Shown here piece after piece: positions 5,022-5,904 of a stretch of 5,904 nt of DNA (position 1 is its first letter; every line of letters starts with the position of its first letter). Source of the DNA: Haloquadratum sp. J07HQX50 (GTDB lineage Archaea > Halobacteriota > Halobacteria > Halobacteriales > Haloferacaceae); assembly GCA_000416005.1 (NCBI GenBank), contig KE356562.1, positions 1,519,748-1,525,651 on the forward strand, written 5' to 3'. The notes beneath the pieces are model-generated. The model was not told where the DNA came from. It saw only the letters and a program-made list of their open reading frames with translations, and did not search any database. Made by a program: the position numbers and the translations under genes.

Positions 5022-5904
5022 TGCTTTCACCCCGAACGTGGCGGAATCTGGGTGGTGAACTACGCCAAAGCGTGCTCGCAAAGCTTGGTGTTGCCCTGTT
5101 TGCTGTCGTTCTCGGGATGGCTCTCTTTGCCCCGTTTCTTGCACCACACAATCCAAACGTGCAGCATCTTGACCAGAAACTACTACCGCCAGTCGGGCTC
5201 AGTCGAGTGACGACGACGACAACGACAGAGATGGTCAATGGCTCGATCACGACTGTGACCGAGCGGACACAGATCAACGCGACGTGGACGTATCCTCTTG
5301 GGACAGACCCGCTGGGACGCGATATGCTTTCGCGAGTGCTCTATGGTGCGCGTACCTCGATGCTCGTCGGCATTCTGGGCACGGCGCTGGCCACATCAAT
5401 TGGAGCGCCAATCGGCCTCGTCGCGGGATACTACGGTGGGCTGGTCGATGACACGCTTATGCGCTTTGCCGATATCATGCTCGCATTCCCCTCGCTGGTC
5501 CTCGCGATATCACTCGTTGGGTTGTTCGGTCGAATTGCGGTATCAGTCCCCGACCCATGGGTTATCTTTGGGATTGCACCTACAACGATGCCACCGACGT
5601 TTACGCTTCCCGGTATGGTGATTCTGGTCGTCGGGCTAGTCAACTGGGTCTGGATCGCGCGTGTTGCTCGCGGTGAAGCGCTCTCGATTGTCGAAGCAGA
5701 GTATGTCAAAGCCGCCCGGAGCTATGGGACGAGCGATATCCGCATCATGACGCGTCACGTGCTCCCGAATGCGCTGACACCAATCTTAATTCTAGCGACG
5801 ATTCTCGTCGCAGCGAATATTTTGCTCGAGAGTTCACTTGCGTATCTTGGATTCTCTGGGACGACGCTCTCGTGGGGATTCGATATCTCTCAAGGTCAAC
5901 AGTA
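5021..5904 (+). CDS. dppC: ABC transporter permease, DppC-like (3' end outside window)
   Basis: The frame is open from the ATG at 5021 to the window end, 294 codons, and the ATG shares its A with the TAA of the preceding gene. It is the second channel subunit of the importer. Helix 1 is at about 19-40 and ends in the family pattern LFAPFLAPHNP. After an external loop comes PLGTDPLGRDMLSRVLYGAR (92-111), the hallmark of DppC/OppC. The EAA loop is at 225-250 (EAEYVKAARSYG through RHVLPN), followed by a helix and ESSLAYLGFSG (270-280). The family usually continues with a WG-x-x-hydrophobic segment and a last helix, of which only WGFDISQGQQ is present, so perhaps 50 residues are missing. Two features are unusual: a Thr-rich external loop at 64-90 with N-glycosylation sequons NGS (73-75) and NAT (86-88), and a long Pro-rich loop at about 171-197. 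The substrate class is inferred from family only. Confidence 0.92.
   Translation, partial: MLSPRTWRNLGGELRQSVLAKLGVALFAVVLGMALFAPFLAPHNPNVQHLDQKLLPPVGLSRVTTTTTTEMVNGSITTVTERTQINATWTYPLGTDPLGRDMLSRVLYGARTSMLVGILGTALATSIGAPIGLVAGYYGGLVDDTLMRFADIMLAFPSLVLAISLVGLFGRIAVSVPDPWVIFGIAPTTMPPTFTLPGMVILVVGLVNWVWIARVARGEALSIVEAEYVKAARSYGTSDIRIMTRHVLPNALTPILILATILVAANILLESSLAYLGFSGTTLSWGFDISQGQQ

Noticed and set aside
1..5904. CRISPR array, tRNA, rRNA or complete insertion sequence
   Set aside because: No regularly spaced repeats, cloverleaf or ribosomal signature and no transposase with terminal repeats could be seen on either strand.

Overview
The window looks like haloarchaeal DNA (class Halobacteria). 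The predicted proteins are rich in Asp and Glu. The secreted lipoprotein has a twin-arginine signal, a lipobox and a long Asp/Glu/Ser/Thr linker. The start codons are a mix of ATG and GTG. No species can be named from this sequence alone.

Left part (about 1-1380) is gene debris around one intact small gene. On the minus strand lie, in transcription order, the tail of an antitoxin-like gene that has lost its start (801-700), an intact VapC-type PIN-domain ribonuclease gene (700-281), and an unrecognised gene that runs off the left edge and carries a single-base frameshift (215-1). On the plus strand, starting at the same place where the antitoxin breaks off, is a headless gene of unknown function (about 788-1276). 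It needs at least one frame change to be read through.

Middle part (about 1380-2348) has no intact gene. It is A+T-rich around 1430-1560 and 1740-1830. It holds a possible T-tract terminator and coding-like minus-strand fragments (2084-1742) that look like a decayed two-gene unit. It also holds two inverted repeats (2086-2110 and 2182-2210) upstream of the next operon.

Right part (2349-5904) is the first three genes of a peptide-type ABC importer operon on the plus strand: a family 5 (DppA/OppA-like) solute-binding lipoprotein, a DppB-like permease and a DppC-like permease cut by the window end. The genes abut or overlap by one base, so they are probably co-transcribed and translationally coupled. 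The lipoprotein would be exported folded by the Tat pathway, anchored by its lipid-modified Cys, and would hand its ligand to the DppB/DppC channel. The ATPase genes (DppD/DppF-like) are expected just beyond the right edge but are not seen.

I do not see a clearly new system. The most interesting points are the intact toxin-like gene next to a beheaded antitoxin, the multi-fragment gene decay beside an intact operon, the nested palindrome ahead of the transporter, and an unusual Thr-rich loop with two N-glycosylation sequons in the DppC-like permease.
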